NCBI RefSeq assembly: GCF_003955715.1
Contig: NZ_CP034463.1
Location: 3,596,001-3,660,000, forward strand
Reading direction: 5' to 3'
Source: Streptomyces aquilus
GTDB lineage: Bacteria > Actinomycetota > Actinomycetes > Streptomycetales > Streptomycetaceae
Length of the DNA stretch: 64,000 nt
Shown here: piece after piece, positions 1-8,445 of the stretch
Numbering within the stretch: position 1 is the first letter of the stretch
Layout of the letters: the number at the start of each line of letters is the position of its first letter
Program-made: the position numbers and the translations under genes
Notes under the pieces: model-generated
What the model was told of the DNA's origin: nothing
The model's database searches: none
What the model saw: only the letters and a program-made list of their open reading frames with translations

Positions 1-2098
1 TGTCCCACAGCGACCCCCGGATGTTGTCCGCCCAGAACGAGACGGCGTTGGCGGGCACGGCGATCAGCGCGGTGAGCAGGGCGGCGCGGCAGGCGTTCTG
101 CCACCAGGTCGCGCGCGGCCCCCAGGCGAGGGCGAGTTCCACGACGTCCACCGACTCGGGCAGCCGGACGCCGGCGAACGGGACGGTGGCGCCGGGCGGG
201 TTCCAGTGGTGCAGGGCGTCGAGGTCCTGTTCCATCTGCTGCCGCCTGCCCTCCGGGTCGCCCTGCTCCAGCCGGCGCAGCCGCGAGTGGAGGTCCCGGT
301 AGGTGCGGGCGGACTCGATGAGCCAGCTCCGGTCGGACTCCCGGATCGCGTGCCGCAGCAGCTTGTCCGGCTTGTCCGGCAGCGGCTTCTGCCACAGCAC
401 GGCACGGCGCCGGCCGACGGCGAGCAGCAGAAAGCCGGTGAGCAGGGTGACCGGCACGGTGATGGGCGACAGCCACAGGCCGACGTACCAGCCCGGGACG
501 GGCCAGACGAACTGGAAGGAGAAGAGGGCGAGGACGAGGAGCGTCGTCCCCTCGGGAGCGACCGGCTCGTCGTGGGGAGCGGCCGCGCGGGCGGCGAGGA
601 CCGCGAGGAGCGCCGCGGTCAGGCCGTACCACCAGCACACTGTCACGAACCACCAGAGGGGCATGTACGAGGGAAACCAGGCCAGTTCGTTGTAGTGGTA
701 GACGAAGCGCCACAGCTCCCAGAAGTCGTCCCGGGTGCTCAGCCAGGTCGTCTGGGACCAGGAGTTGTGGGTGGCCCACAGGGCCAGGGCGGGCAGGACC
801 ACCGCGCCGACCGCGCAGACCGGCAGGACCCACCAGGGGAAGGTGCCCCGCGGCGGCGTCGCGGCGTTCTGGACGTCCGCTCCCGCCCTGATCCGCCGGA
901 GCGCCGACACCCCGCCCACCATCCAGACGAAGGCCACACAGGCGCAGGCGAGGGCGAGCCACCAGAACCCGCCCGTCCGCTGCGCCCGCAGGACCTCGTC
1001 GGTGATCATCTGGTCGAGCCAGAAGTCGCCGGGCAGGCCGAACCAGCCGGGGCGTGCCGCCACCACGACGGGATACACGCCGGCCACCGCGACGGCCACC
1101 CGGGCGGAGACCTGGGGCCTGCCGAACAGGGACGGCACGATACCGAAACCCGCGCCGAGCGCGAGGTTCCAGGCGACGCGATGGCTGTCCCACCAGGTGG
1201 ACATCCGGGGCAGATCATCCGCCAGCTCGAAGAGCAGCGACATGACGAACATCAGCCAGACCCACAGGAGCAGATTGCGCCGGGTGGCCACCTCAGCGGG
1301 AGTCTGGAGGGTCGGGGCCGGGGACCGCGACAGCCGCCGTATCAGCAAGAGGGCCACGGGGAACAGCACGAGGTCCCAGGAGACCCAGGTGACCGACCGC
1401 ACCAGATACCAGGGGGCGCCTTCCTCCCAGCGAAGGGTCAGTGCCTTGGCGGCCGGCGGCTGCATCCGCACCCACAGCGCCGGCATCGGCATGTCGGACT
1501 TGGCCCAGGTCCAGGTCAGTTCGTTCGCCGAGCCCTTGGTGGGCATCGGCCAGATGTCCCGCGCGCCGCGGTTGCCGAGGTCGACGGAGATCTCCCGCCA
1601 CCAGGACCGCGCGAGCGCCGGCGGGCGTTCCAGGGAGAGCGTCCACAACCGCTTGCCCGGTGTGATGCGCCAGGGGCCGAACCAGCGGTCGGTCAGGCTG
1701 TCCACGGAGCTGACGGCCCGGTACTTCACCGTGATGGTCTTCGCGCCGACCGTCACCCGGGGCGGCCAGGGCCGCCACTCGGTGTCGCGGTACGGGTAGT
1801 CGTCGTAGGTGTCGTGCACCAGGCACCGCATCGCTGCCCGGTAGGCCGCCGCGTCCCCGTTGAGCAGCAGATCGTCGGAGAGCGGCCAGGACTTCGGCAC
1901 CTCCACGACCATGTCGGCCTCGGCGCGTGTGTAGTCCTCGCCGTCGTGCTTGATCCGCACCGAGCTGGTGACCTCGGCGTCCCGCAGCGCCCGGGACTCG
2001 CACCGGTCCGCCTCCTCGGCCGACGCCGTCCCGGCCCCGGTCGACACGAACAGCACGATCAGCCCCAGCACGAACACCGGCAGCAGAAACTTACGCAT
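1..2098 (-). CDS. Polytopic membrane protein with secreted N-terminal domain, truncated by window edge
   Basis: The frame is open from an ATG at 2098 to the window edge (about 699 codons, no stop), so the C-terminus is missing. It begins MRKFLLPVFVLGLIVLF, a signal peptide or anchor, followed by about 170 residues of extracytoplasmic, Trp-rich sequence. Roughly eight hydrophobic segments follow (for example VTWVSWDLVLFPVALLLI and FWWLALACACVAFVWMVGGV), then a charged helical stretch rich in Arg, Glu and Gln. I do not recognise a catalytic motif. It resembles large uncharacterised Streptomyces membrane proteins, but no family is assigned with confidence. The neighbouring hydrolase is divergent. 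Confidence 0.7.
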   Translation of the reverse strand, partial: MRKFLLPVFVLGLIVLFVSTGAGTASAEEADRCESRALRDAEVTSSVRIKHDGEDYTRAEADMVVEVPKSWPLSDDLLLNGDAAAYRAAMRCLVHDTYDDYPYRDTEWRPWPPRVTVGAKTITVKYRAVSSVDSLTDRWFGPWRITPGKRLWTLSLERPPALARSWWREISVDLGNRGARDIWPMPTKGSANELTWTWAKSDMPMPALWVRMQPPAAKALTLRWEEGAPWYLVRSVTWVSWDLVLFPVALLLIRRLSRSPAPTLQTPAEVATRRNLLLWVWLMFVMSLLFELADDLPRMSTWWDSHRVAWNLALGAGFGIVPSLFGRPQVSARVAVAVAGVYPVVVAARPGWFGLPGDFWLDQMITDEVLRAQRTGGFWWLALACACVAFVWMVGGVSALRRIRAGADVQNAATPPRGTFPWWVLPVCAVGAVVLPALALWATHNSWSQTTWLSTRDDFWELWRFVYHYNELAWFPSYMPLWWFVTVCWWYGLTAALLAVLAARAAAPHDEPVAPEGTTLLVLALFSFQFVWPVPGWYVGLWLSPITVPVTLLTGFLLLAVGRRRAVLWQKPLPDKPDKLLRHAIRESDRSWLIESARTYRDLHSRLRRLEQGDPEGRRQQMEQDLDALHHWNPPGATVPFAGVRLPESVDVVELALAWGPRATWWQNACRAALLTALIAVPANAVSFWADNIRGSLWD

Positions 2099-2240
2099 CC
2101 CCCGTCCCCTCCCCGCCCCCATGTATACCCGCACGCGAGGGGGTGGCACTGCCGGTAGCTGATCACTGGGGTAAACCCCCGCGCGGACAAGGCAGTTGGC
2201 CGGATGGGGGCGGGCGTGGAGATCCGGAAGGCTCGACGGC

Positions 2241-3722
2241 ATGAAGCAGCCGACCAAGAGTCTCCTCCGGATCGCCGTCGCCTCCGGGATCGTCTTCGGG
2301 GCTCTCGCGCCCCTCACCGCGTCCGCCGCGCCCGCCGCGCCCGCCCTGAAATGGGGGAAGTGTGCGGGTGGCGGGGTCGATCCGCGGCAGCAGTGTGCCG
2401 TGCTCGACGTGCCCATGGACTACGCCGATCCCGGTGGTCCGAGCATCGGGATCGCCGTCTCGCGGATCGTGAGCGAGAAGCCCGCCGCCCGGCGCGGGGC
2501 ACTGTTCCTGATCCCCGGCGGGCCCGGTGGGTCGAGCCTCGACGACCCTTCCGGGAAAGGGCGGAAGCTGCCGCAGGAGGTGCGCGACGCCTACGACCTG
2601 ATCGGGTTCGCGCCGCGTGGGCTGGCGCCCTCCACGTCCGTCGACTGTGGACTGGAGCGCCGCGACCTCTCGCTGACCGCGTCACGGCCCTGGCCCGCCG
2701 CGGACGGGTCCGTCGACGCGAACATGGCCACCGCCCGGCGGATGGCCGAGGCCTGCGAGCGCAACGGCGGTGAGCTGCTCCGGCACCTCAGCACCCGCAA
2801 CGAGGCCCGCGACCTGGACCGGCTGCGGGCCGCGTTGGGCGAGCGGCGGATCTCCGCGTGGGGAGTGTCGTACGGGACGTACGTGGGCGCCGTCTACGCC
2901 GAGATGTTCCCGGGCCGCACCGACCGGTTCGTGCTGGACAGCAACGACGACCCCGATCCCACCCGGGTCGCCCGCGCCTGGCTCGCCGGGCACGAGCAGG
3001 GCGTCGAGGACACCTTCCCCGAGTTCGCCGAGTGGGCTGCCGCGCCCGGCAATCCGTACCGCGTCGCCGCGACGGCCGCCGAGGTGCGCCCCCGGTTCCT
3101 GGCGCTCGCGGCGCGCCTGGACCGCGAGCCCCTCCCGTGGCCCGGCGCCAACCCGGCCGAGCTGAACGGCAACATGCTGCGCCAGGCCATGCTGAGCAGC
3201 CTCTACGACCCCGACGACTTCCCCGCGCTCGCGCAGCTGATGCTGGCCGCCGAGAAGGGCACGGTGCCGCCCGCACCGGCCTCGCCGCCCGACGCCGTCC
3301 TCCAGAACGTCTCCGCCGTGGGCGCCGGGACGCTCTGCAACGACGTGGCCTGGCCGACCTCAACGGCCGTGTACCGCAAGGGAGTCGAGGAGAGCCGGGC
3401 CAAGTTCCCGCTCACCGCCGGCATGCCCCGCAACGCGATGGTCTGCGCGGCCTGGCCCTACCCGCCTGAGGAGCCGCCGACGGTGATCACCGACCGCGGC
3501 CCCTCCACCGTCCTCCTCGTGCAGAACGAACGGGACGTCGCCACCCCCGTGGGCGGCGCCCTGAAGCTCCGTGAGGCGCTCGGACGGCGGGCGGTCATGG
3601 TGACCGTGAACTCCACGGGCCATGACGCCTACCTCGACAACGGCAACGCCTGCGGGGACGCGGCGGTGACCCGCTTCCTGGCCACGGGCAAGCGCCCCGC
3701 CGCCGACCTCTACTGCCGCTGA
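2241..3722 (+). CDS. Secreted alpha/beta-hydrolase, tripeptidyl aminopeptidase (Tap/Slp) family
   Basis: A 493-residue exported peptidase of the Streptomyces Tap/SlpD/SlpE type, which removes short peptides from protein N-termini outside the cell. The start is the ATG after GGAAGG at 2225. A signal peptide ends near residue 30 (TASAAPAAPA). The oxyanion motif GGPGGSS lies at residues 93-99, the nucleophile elbow GVSYGT has Ser210, and the C-terminal TAP-like domain supplies Asp432 (NERDVATP) and His461 (STGHDAY), so the triad is complete. Its 3' end overlaps the convergent glycosidase-like gene by 13 bp. Substrate is inferred from family only. Confidence 0.88.
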   Translation: MKQPTKSLLRIAVASGIVFGALAPLTASAAPAAPALKWGKCAGGGVDPRQQCAVLDVPMDYADPGGPSIGIAVSRIVSEKPAARRGALFLIPGGPGGSSLDDPSGKGRKLPQEVRDAYDLIGFAPRGLAPSTSVDCGLERRDLSLTASRPWPAADGSVDANMATARRMAEACERNGGELLRHLSTRNEARDLDRLRAALGERRISAWGVSYGTYVGAVYAEMFPGRTDRFVLDSNDDPDPTRVARAWLAGHEQGVEDTFPEFAEWAAAPGNPYRVAATAAEVRPRFLALAARLDREPLPWPGANPAELNGNMLRQAMLSSLYDPDDFPALAQLMLAAEKGTVPPAPASPPDAVLQNVSAVGAGTLCNDVAWPTSTAVYRKGVEESRAKFPLTAGMPRNAMVCAAWPYPPEEPPTVITDRGPSTVLLVQNERDVATPVGGALKLREALGRRAVMVTVNSTGHDAYLDNGNACGDAAVTRFLATGKRPAADLYCR

Positions 3723-4849
3723 CCCGCCTTCCCGTAGGCCCGGGCCACGGCATGGAACGCCGCCTTCGGCTCCCAGTGCCAGGGCGAGTCCGGATCGCCG
3801 GGGCGGTCCTGGATCGCCTTGGCGATGCCGTAGCTCGCCAAATCGAGGTCGTGGCGCGGGTCGCCGGGGCGGTGCGGGGCGTCCGCGGTGAGGAACTCGA
3901 AGACCATCGCCGCGTAGAGGTTCATCGACTCGAAGACGTCCAACAGGTCGACGAGGTAAGCGGCTTGGGTGCGCTCACTGCGGACCGGGATCGGGTCCTT
4001 GATCTCCTCCGGCGTCTTGCGGTGGTCGACGATGTCCCAGCCCATGCCGCCCGTCTCGGGAGCGCCGCGGTAGGCGCAGGTGCCGAACTCGGTGATGGCG
4101 AGGGGCTTGCCATGGCGCAGGTAATGCCTCAACTCCCTTACGTAGCCGGAGCGTCGGGGGAAGTACGAGTAGTAGTCGACGCCGACGATGTCGAAGAGGT
4201 CCCAGTCGACCTGGTCGACCTCCGGGGCGGAGGCGTAGCTGAGGCGGCCGTGGAAGACCCTGCGGCCGAGCCGCGCCGCCTTCGCGGTGAAGCGGGCGAG
4301 CCGGCGCCGCATCGCGGCCAGGTCGAGGTTCCCGCTCTGGAGGTGGGCGATGCGCTCGAACACGTCGTCCCCGGGGATGATCCCGGGCACGAACAGCCAG
4401 AACTCGCAGCCCACGCTGAAGTCGACGCTCGCCCCCTGCCGCCGCAGCCGCTCCGCGAACCGGCCCGTCTCCGCGAGGTGTTCGAGGATGTCCCGCTCCG
4501 GGACGTCGCCGAGGGTCGGCTGGAGCCAGACGTGCAGACCGAGTTCGGCGGCCTCGGCGGCGGTCGAGGTGAGGCGTTCGACGCCGTCGCCGGTGACGTC
4601 GACGGTGTTCGCGTGCAGGTCGTCGCGGACGGCGCGGAGGTCACGCCGCATCCGGGCGGTGCTCCAGGCGGTGGCCGGCGTCTCCCCCGCGCCGACGGTG
4701 TAGACGACACCGCGACGGGCCAGTCCCTCGCGGGCTCGTCCCCTGTCGACCGCCGCGGCGGCCCCCGAGGGCAGCGCCACCCCGATCGCCGCCGCCCCCG
4801 CCAGAAACCGTGCCCGGCTGATCCCCTCGGTCTTCCTGGTCATCTCCAT
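3710..4849 (-). CDS. Secreted glycoside-hydrolase-like TIM-barrel protein
   Basis: About 379 residues from the ATG at 4849 (a second ATG at 4843 is equally possible; no clear Shine-Dalgarno decides). The N-terminus SRARFLAGAAAIGVALPSGA is an export signal with R-x-R rather than a true twin arginine. The body has GH-like features: a DLHANTVDVTGDG strand, VGVDYYSYF, a conserved FGTCAYRG and a long alternating beta/alpha pattern. Glu in AITEFGTCAYRG is a plausible catalytic residue (inference). Some Streptomyces homologues carry an old abortive-infection label, as far as I recall; I see no phage-defence feature here. Substrate unknown. Confidence 0.65.
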   Translation of the reverse strand: MEMTRKTEGISRARFLAGAAAIGVALPSGAAAAVDRGRAREGLARRGVVYTVGAGETPATAWSTARMRRDLRAVRDDLHANTVDVTGDGVERLTSTAAEAAELGLHVWLQPTLGDVPERDILEHLAETGRFAERLRRQGASVDFSVGCEFWLFVPGIIPGDDVFERIAHLQSGNLDLAAMRRRLARFTAKAARLGRRVFHGRLSYASAPEVDQVDWDLFDIVGVDYYSYFPRRSGYVRELRHYLRHGKPLAITEFGTCAYRGAPETGGMGWDIVDHRKTPEEIKDPIPVRSERTQAAYLVDLLDVFESMNLYAAMVFEFLTADAPHRPGDPRHDLDLASYGIAKAIQDRPGDPDSPWHWEPKAAFHAVARAYGKAGQRQ

Positions 4850-4978
4850 ACGGCCACTGTGGCGGGCCCACGCCCGCACCGCCGTCCGCCGATGGTCTAC
4901 GAGCCCGCAACCAAGGAATGACGTACGGCGTCGATCACTGAAGAGATCGTTCACGTCCACCGACCGAAGGAGAGCGCG

Positions 4979-5854
4979 ATCTTAGCCCGCCGAACCCTCT
5001 TGACCGCCGCCACCGCCACCACCGCCGCCCTCCTGACGAGCGCACCCGCACACGCCTCCGCCCCCGAGGGCCTGCGTGAGCTGGAGGCTCGGCACGGGGC
5101 CCGGCTCGGTGTGTTCGCCCGGAACATCGTCACCGGCCGGACCGTGCGGTACCGCGCCGGCGAACTCTTCCCGATGTGCTCGCTGTTCAAGACGCTCGCG
5201 TCCGCCGCCGTGCTGCGCGACCTCGACCGCGACGGCGAGTTCCTGTCCCGCCGTATCCACTACACCGACGCCGACCTGCCGAAGGAGGGCTCCGACAAGA
5301 CGCGGGAGCACCTCGCCGACGGCATGACGGTCGCCGAACTCGCCGAGGTGGCCATCACCTTCAGCGACAACGGCGCCGGCAACCTCCTGCTGCGCGAACT
5401 CGGCGGCCCCACCGCCATCACCCGCTTCGCCCGCTCCCTAGGCGACCGGGTGACCCGCCTGGACCGCTGGGAGACGGAGCTCAACTCGGCCGAGCCATGG
5501 CGGATCACGGACACGACGAGCCCGTACGCGATCGGCCGGACCTACGGCCGGCTGGTCCTCGGTGACGCCCTCGACGGCCCCGACCGCGCCCTGCTCACGC
5601 ACTGGCTGCGGAACAACACCACGAGCGGCACCCGCCTGCGCGCCGGTCTGCCGCCGGCCTGGACGGTCGCCGACAAGACGGGCGGCGGTTCCTACGGCAC
5701 CAACAACAACGTCGGCATCGCCTGGACCGAGGACGGCACCCCGCTCCTGCTGGCCGTCCTGTCGACGCTGCCCGCGCAGGACGCCGCCCGGGACGACGTA
5801 CTGATCCGCGACACGGCGGCCCTGCTGGCGCACACCCTCACCGCGAGGGCGTGA
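4979..5854 (+). CDS. Class A beta-lactamase, probable ATC start and TTA second codon
   Basis: A complete exported class A serine beta-lactamase that hydrolyses beta-lactam rings. Numbered from ATC at 4979: Ser68-L-F-Lys71, S129-D-N, E165-x-x-L-N169 and K233-T-G are all present. Start choice: the strong ribosome site GAAGGAG (4966-4972) lies 6 nt before ATC 4979. Starting there gives an N-region with ARRTLL and then a hydrophobic stretch ending AHASA, a normal (possibly Tat) signal peptide. The next conventional start, TTG 5000, lacks both a ribosome site and the positive N-region, and no ATG/GTG/TTG lies upstream before the stop at 4919. Codon 2 is TTA (4982), suggesting bldA dependence. The 3' end overlaps the phosphatase gene by 17 bp. 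Confidence 0.8.
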   Translation: MLARRTLLTAATATTAALLTSAPAHASAPEGLRELEARHGARLGVFARNIVTGRTVRYRAGELFPMCSLFKTLASAAVLRDLDRDGEFLSRRIHYTDADLPKEGSDKTREHLADGMTVAELAEVAITFSDNGAGNLLLRELGGPTAITRFARSLGDRVTRLDRWETELNSAEPWRITDTTSPYAIGRTYGRLVLGDALDGPDRALLTHWLRNNTTSGTRLRAGLPPAWTVADKTGGGSYGTNNNVGIAWTEDGTPLLLAVLSTLPAQDAARDDVLIRDTAALLAHTLTARA

Positions 5855-6281
5855 ACCGCCGCACATAGCGCCGCTGCCACGGCGTCTCCACCGCACCCCG
5901 GTGGTAGTGCGCGCGGACGTACGCGACGGCGTCCCCCGGCGGTACGCCGTCGAGGACGGCCAGGCACGCCAGCGCCGTCCCCGTACGCCCGCGTCCGCCT
6001 CCGCAGGCGACCTCGACGCGCTCGCCCGCGGCCCGCTCCCACACCTCGGTGAGCGCGTCGCGGGCGTCCGCGTGATCGGCGGGCAGCCGGAAGTCGGGCC
6101 AGCGCAGCCAGCGTGACTCCCAGGAGACGGCCGGGGGCCGGTGACCGAGGAGGTAGAGGCCGTACGAGGGGGCCGGCGCCCCCGGCGGGAGGGGGCGCCG
6201 CAGTCCCCGGCCACGCACCAGCCGCCCCGACGGCAGCCGCAGCACACCGGTGTCGTCCCGACCCCACTCAGCCTCGGTCAT
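5838..6281 (-). CDS. Small protein-tyrosine-phosphatase-like protein
   Basis: 147 residues. The motif VACGGGRGRTGTALA contains C-x5-R followed by T-G, the P-loop of cysteine phosphatases, followed by the helix typical of dual-specificity enzymes. An upstream Asp (WPDFRLPAD) could act as the general acid. The start ATG (6281) overlaps the end of the TetR gene by 14 bp, so the two are probably co-transcribed and translationally coupled. No signal peptide, so it is cytoplasmic. Substrate unknown; members of this family often act on phosphotyrosine or phosphoinositides (family knowledge). Confidence 0.72.
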   Translation of the reverse strand: MTEAEWGRDDTGVLRLPSGRLVRGRGLRRPLPPGAPAPSYGLYLLGHRPPAVSWESRWLRWPDFRLPADHADARDALTEVWERAAGERVEVACGGGRGRTGTALACLAVLDGVPPGDAVAYVRAHYHRGAVETPWQRRYVRRFTPSR

Positions 6282-6951
6282 CGCCCTCCGCCTCCCGCAG
6301 CGCCGCCTCCAGCAGCGCGCCCGCCGCCCAGCGCATCACGTCCTTGGCCTCCGCGGGGTCGAGTTCGCAGACATCACGGGTGGTGATGAGCGCCTCGACG
6401 CCGTAGACGAGGGTGACGGCCATGAGGAGGCGGCGGTGGAGGTCGGGCGGGAGGGTGCCGGCGAGGGGTTCGAGGGCGGTGCGGGAGAGGTCGAGGCGGA
6501 ACCGGTTGCGGATGGGGACGCTGTCGTCGGCGTCCTCGGGCGCACCGGCGTCGGACGGGGTCCAGCGCTCCAGGGAGGAGCGCAGCACGGCTCGCCACAC
6601 CGCCTCGTCGCCGAGCTGGAGGTCGGCGACGCGGGAGACGAGCTGGTCGACCCGTTCGGCGGGATCGTCCGGCAGATCGGCGAGGGCCTCGAAGCCGAGG
6701 GCCGTGCTCTGGGTCTCGCGCAGCAGGTCACGCGGGTGCGAGAAGTACCGGTAGGCGGTGGCGACGGACACCTGCGCGACCTCGGCGGCGTCGGCGATGG
6801 TGACCGGCCTGCCCTCGCGGACCAGGGTGACGGCGGCGTCGACGAGCGCCCGGCGCGTACGCAGCTTCTGATTGCGCCGCCCTTCGGACACCCCACCGCG
6901 CGCAAGCCCTCCGGTCGCGCCGGTCGCGCTTCCGGTGCGCCCCTCCGTCAT
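6268..6951 (-). CDS. TetR-family transcriptional regulator
   Basis: 227 residues from the ATG at 6951 preceded by AAGAGGGG. The N-terminal helix-turn-helix is at about residues 25-75 (VDAAVTLVREG, then IADAAEVAQVSVATAYRYF), followed by an all-helical ligand domain. Longer reading of the frame to 7104 runs through the operator and is unlikely. A near-perfect inverted repeat sits 15 bp upstream of the start, between this gene and the divergent SnoaL-like gene, consistent with autorepression and control of that gene. Effector unknown. Confidence 0.85.
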   Translation of the reverse strand: MTEGRTGSATGATGGLARGGVSEGRRNQKLRTRRALVDAAVTLVREGRPVTIADAAEVAQVSVATAYRYFSHPRDLLRETQSTALGFEALADLPDDPAERVDQLVSRVADLQLGDEAVWRAVLRSSLERWTPSDAGAPEDADDSVPIRNRFRLDLSRTALEPLAGTLPPDLHRRLLMAVTLVYGVEALITTRDVCELDPAEAKDVMRWAAGALLEAALREAEGDDRG

Positions 6952-6965
6952 GCGAATCCCCTCTT

Positions 6966-6989
6966 GTAGTGAGAAACTCTTCTCATTAC
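6966..6989. promoter_or_regulatory. Probable TetR operator palindrome
   Basis: GTAGTGAGAA (6966-6975) and TTCTCATTAC (6980-6989) form an inverted repeat with 9 of 10 positions paired around a 4-bp centre. It sits between the divergent TetR (start 6951) and SnoaL-like (start 7058) genes, the usual position of a TetR operator. The A/T-rich half-sites stand out from the surrounding high-GC DNA. Confidence 0.65.
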
Positions 6990-7057
6990 GGTAGCACTGT
7001 CTCATCAACGGGGGCCGTGGCCACGAGGGCCGCGGCATGAGCGAGAGGGGGTGCCCC

Positions 7058-7483
7058 ATGGGCACCACACCCGCCGAAATGGAAGTACTGATCGGGACGC
7101 ACATGCTGGCCGAGGAGCACGGCGACCCGCAGCGCGCGGTCTCCGTCTACACCGAGGACGTCGAGCACGACGTCGTCGGCTTCCCGGGCGACCCGATCCA
7201 CGGCGTCGACGCCGCACTGGACCGCTACCACCAGCTGGTGAAGGACCTCCGCGTGGAGAAGGCGGAGCGCACCCACACGTACTACGCCGACGACGCGGCG
7301 ATCACCGAGGACTTCATCACCGCCGTGGTCACCGGCCGGTTCATGGGCATCCCGGGCAACAACCGCCGGATCACCTTCCGGATGCTGCATGTCTTCGAGT
7401 TCAAGGAGGGGAAGATCTCCCGCGAGAACGTGTGGCTGGACGGCGCGGCGATCGCGGCCCAGCTGACCGCGCCGCCCGCGTAG
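7058..7483 (+). CDS. SnoaL/NTF2-like protein
   Basis: 141 residues. The ATG at 7058 is chosen because GAGAGGGGG lies 7 nt upstream; an in-frame ATG at 7037 lacks a good site. The sequence has the SnoaL-like pattern: an N-terminal helix (EVLIGTHMLAEEH), YTEDVEHDVVGFPGDPIHG, and a beta-sheet ending FEFKEGKISRENVWLDG. Such folds include polyketide cyclases, ketosteroid isomerases and nuclear-transport-factor-like proteins; the exact activity cannot be read from sequence. It precedes the DapA-like gene by 21 bp and is likely co-transcribed and TetR-controlled. Confidence 0.75.
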   Translation: MGTTPAEMEVLIGTHMLAEEHGDPQRAVSVYTEDVEHDVVGFPGDPIHGVDAALDRYHQLVKDLRVEKAERTHTYYADDAAITEDFITAVVTGRFMGIPGNNRRITFRMLHVFEFKEGKISRENVWLDGAAIAAQLTAPPA

Positions 7484-7504
7484 GACCGACGAAAGGGAGC
7501 CTCG

Positions 7505-8440
7505 ATGACCGTCCCCGCCCCGCTGACCGGCGTCGTACCACCCGTGTGCACCCCGCTGACGCCGGACGGCGAGGTGGACGTCCCCTCGCTGCTCCGCCTG
7601 GTCGACCACCTGCTGGAGGCGGGGGTGCACGGCCTGTTCGTGCTCGGTACGTCGTCGGAGGCGGCGTACCTCACGGACGGGCAGCGGGAGTCGGTGGTGC
7701 GGGCGGTGACGGGTCATGTGGGCGGGCGGCTGCCGGTGCTGGCCGGGGTCATCGACATGACGACGCCGCGAGTGCGGGAGCAGGTCCGGGCGGTGACGGC
7801 GGCGGGCGCGGACGCGGTCGTGGCGACGGCACCGTTCTACACCCGCACCCACCCGGCGGAGATCGCCCGCCACTACCGCCTCCTCGCCGCGTCGACCGAC
7901 CTCCCGGTCATCGCCTACGACCTCCCGAGCGGCGTCCACACGAAACTCCCGGCGGAGGTGGTGCTGGAGCTGGCGGCGGAGGGCGTCCTGGCGGGCCTGA
8001 AGGACTCCAGCGGCGACCTGGCGGGCTTCCGCGAGATCCTGCGGGGCCTGCGCGGCCACTCCGACCTCGTCGACTTCGCGGCCCTCACGGGCTCCGAACT
8101 GTTCGTCGACTCGGCACTGGCGGCGGGGGCGCACGGCGCGGTACCGGGCCTGGCGAACGTGGACCCCGAGGGTTACGTCCGCCTGTACCAGCTGTGCCGC
8201 GCCGGGGACTGGGCCGCGGCCCGCGCCGAATAGGAACGCCTGTGCGGCCTGTTCGGGATGGTGCGGGCCGGGGACCGCGGGCGGATGGGGGAATCCTCGG
8301 CGGCCCTGGGGGCGTTCAAGGCCGCGCTGTACCTCCGCGGGGTCATCGCCTGCCCCGCGACGGCCGAGCCGCAGGTGGGGTTGTCGGAGGCGGAGGTCGC
8401 GGAGGTGGGGAAGTTCCTGGCGGGGGCGGGGCTGCTGTAG
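7505..8440 (+). pseudogene. DapA-family lyase/synthase interrupted by one in-frame TAG
   Basis: The frame encodes a dihydrodipicolinate-synthase/N-acetylneuraminate-lyase family protein. GTSSEAAYLT is the substrate loop, AYDLPSGV holds the family Tyr, and GLKDSSGDL holds the Schiff-base Lys. After codon 242 (ARAE) an in-frame TAG at 8231-8233 stops translation, yet the same frame continues for 69 codons with typical C-terminal family sequence (ERLCGLFGMV, then SSAALGAFKAALYLRGV) to TAG at 8440. Full length without the stop (312 codons) matches the family. A single CAG-to-TAG change would explain it. It follows the SnoaL-like gene with AAAGGGAG as ribosome site. The truncated product may still be made, and readthrough cannot be excluded. 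Confidence 0.8.
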
Positions 8441-8445
8441 GCCGC

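Noticed and set aside
206..2158. 650-codon + strand ORF opposite the first gene
   Set aside because: Pro/Arg/Gly/His-rich shadow; the minus-strand frame has a signal peptide and membrane helices.
3710..4849. Abortive-infection defence protein
   Set aside because: The sequence looks like a secreted glycosidase-like barrel; an export signal and lack of any defence neighbours argue against phage defence.
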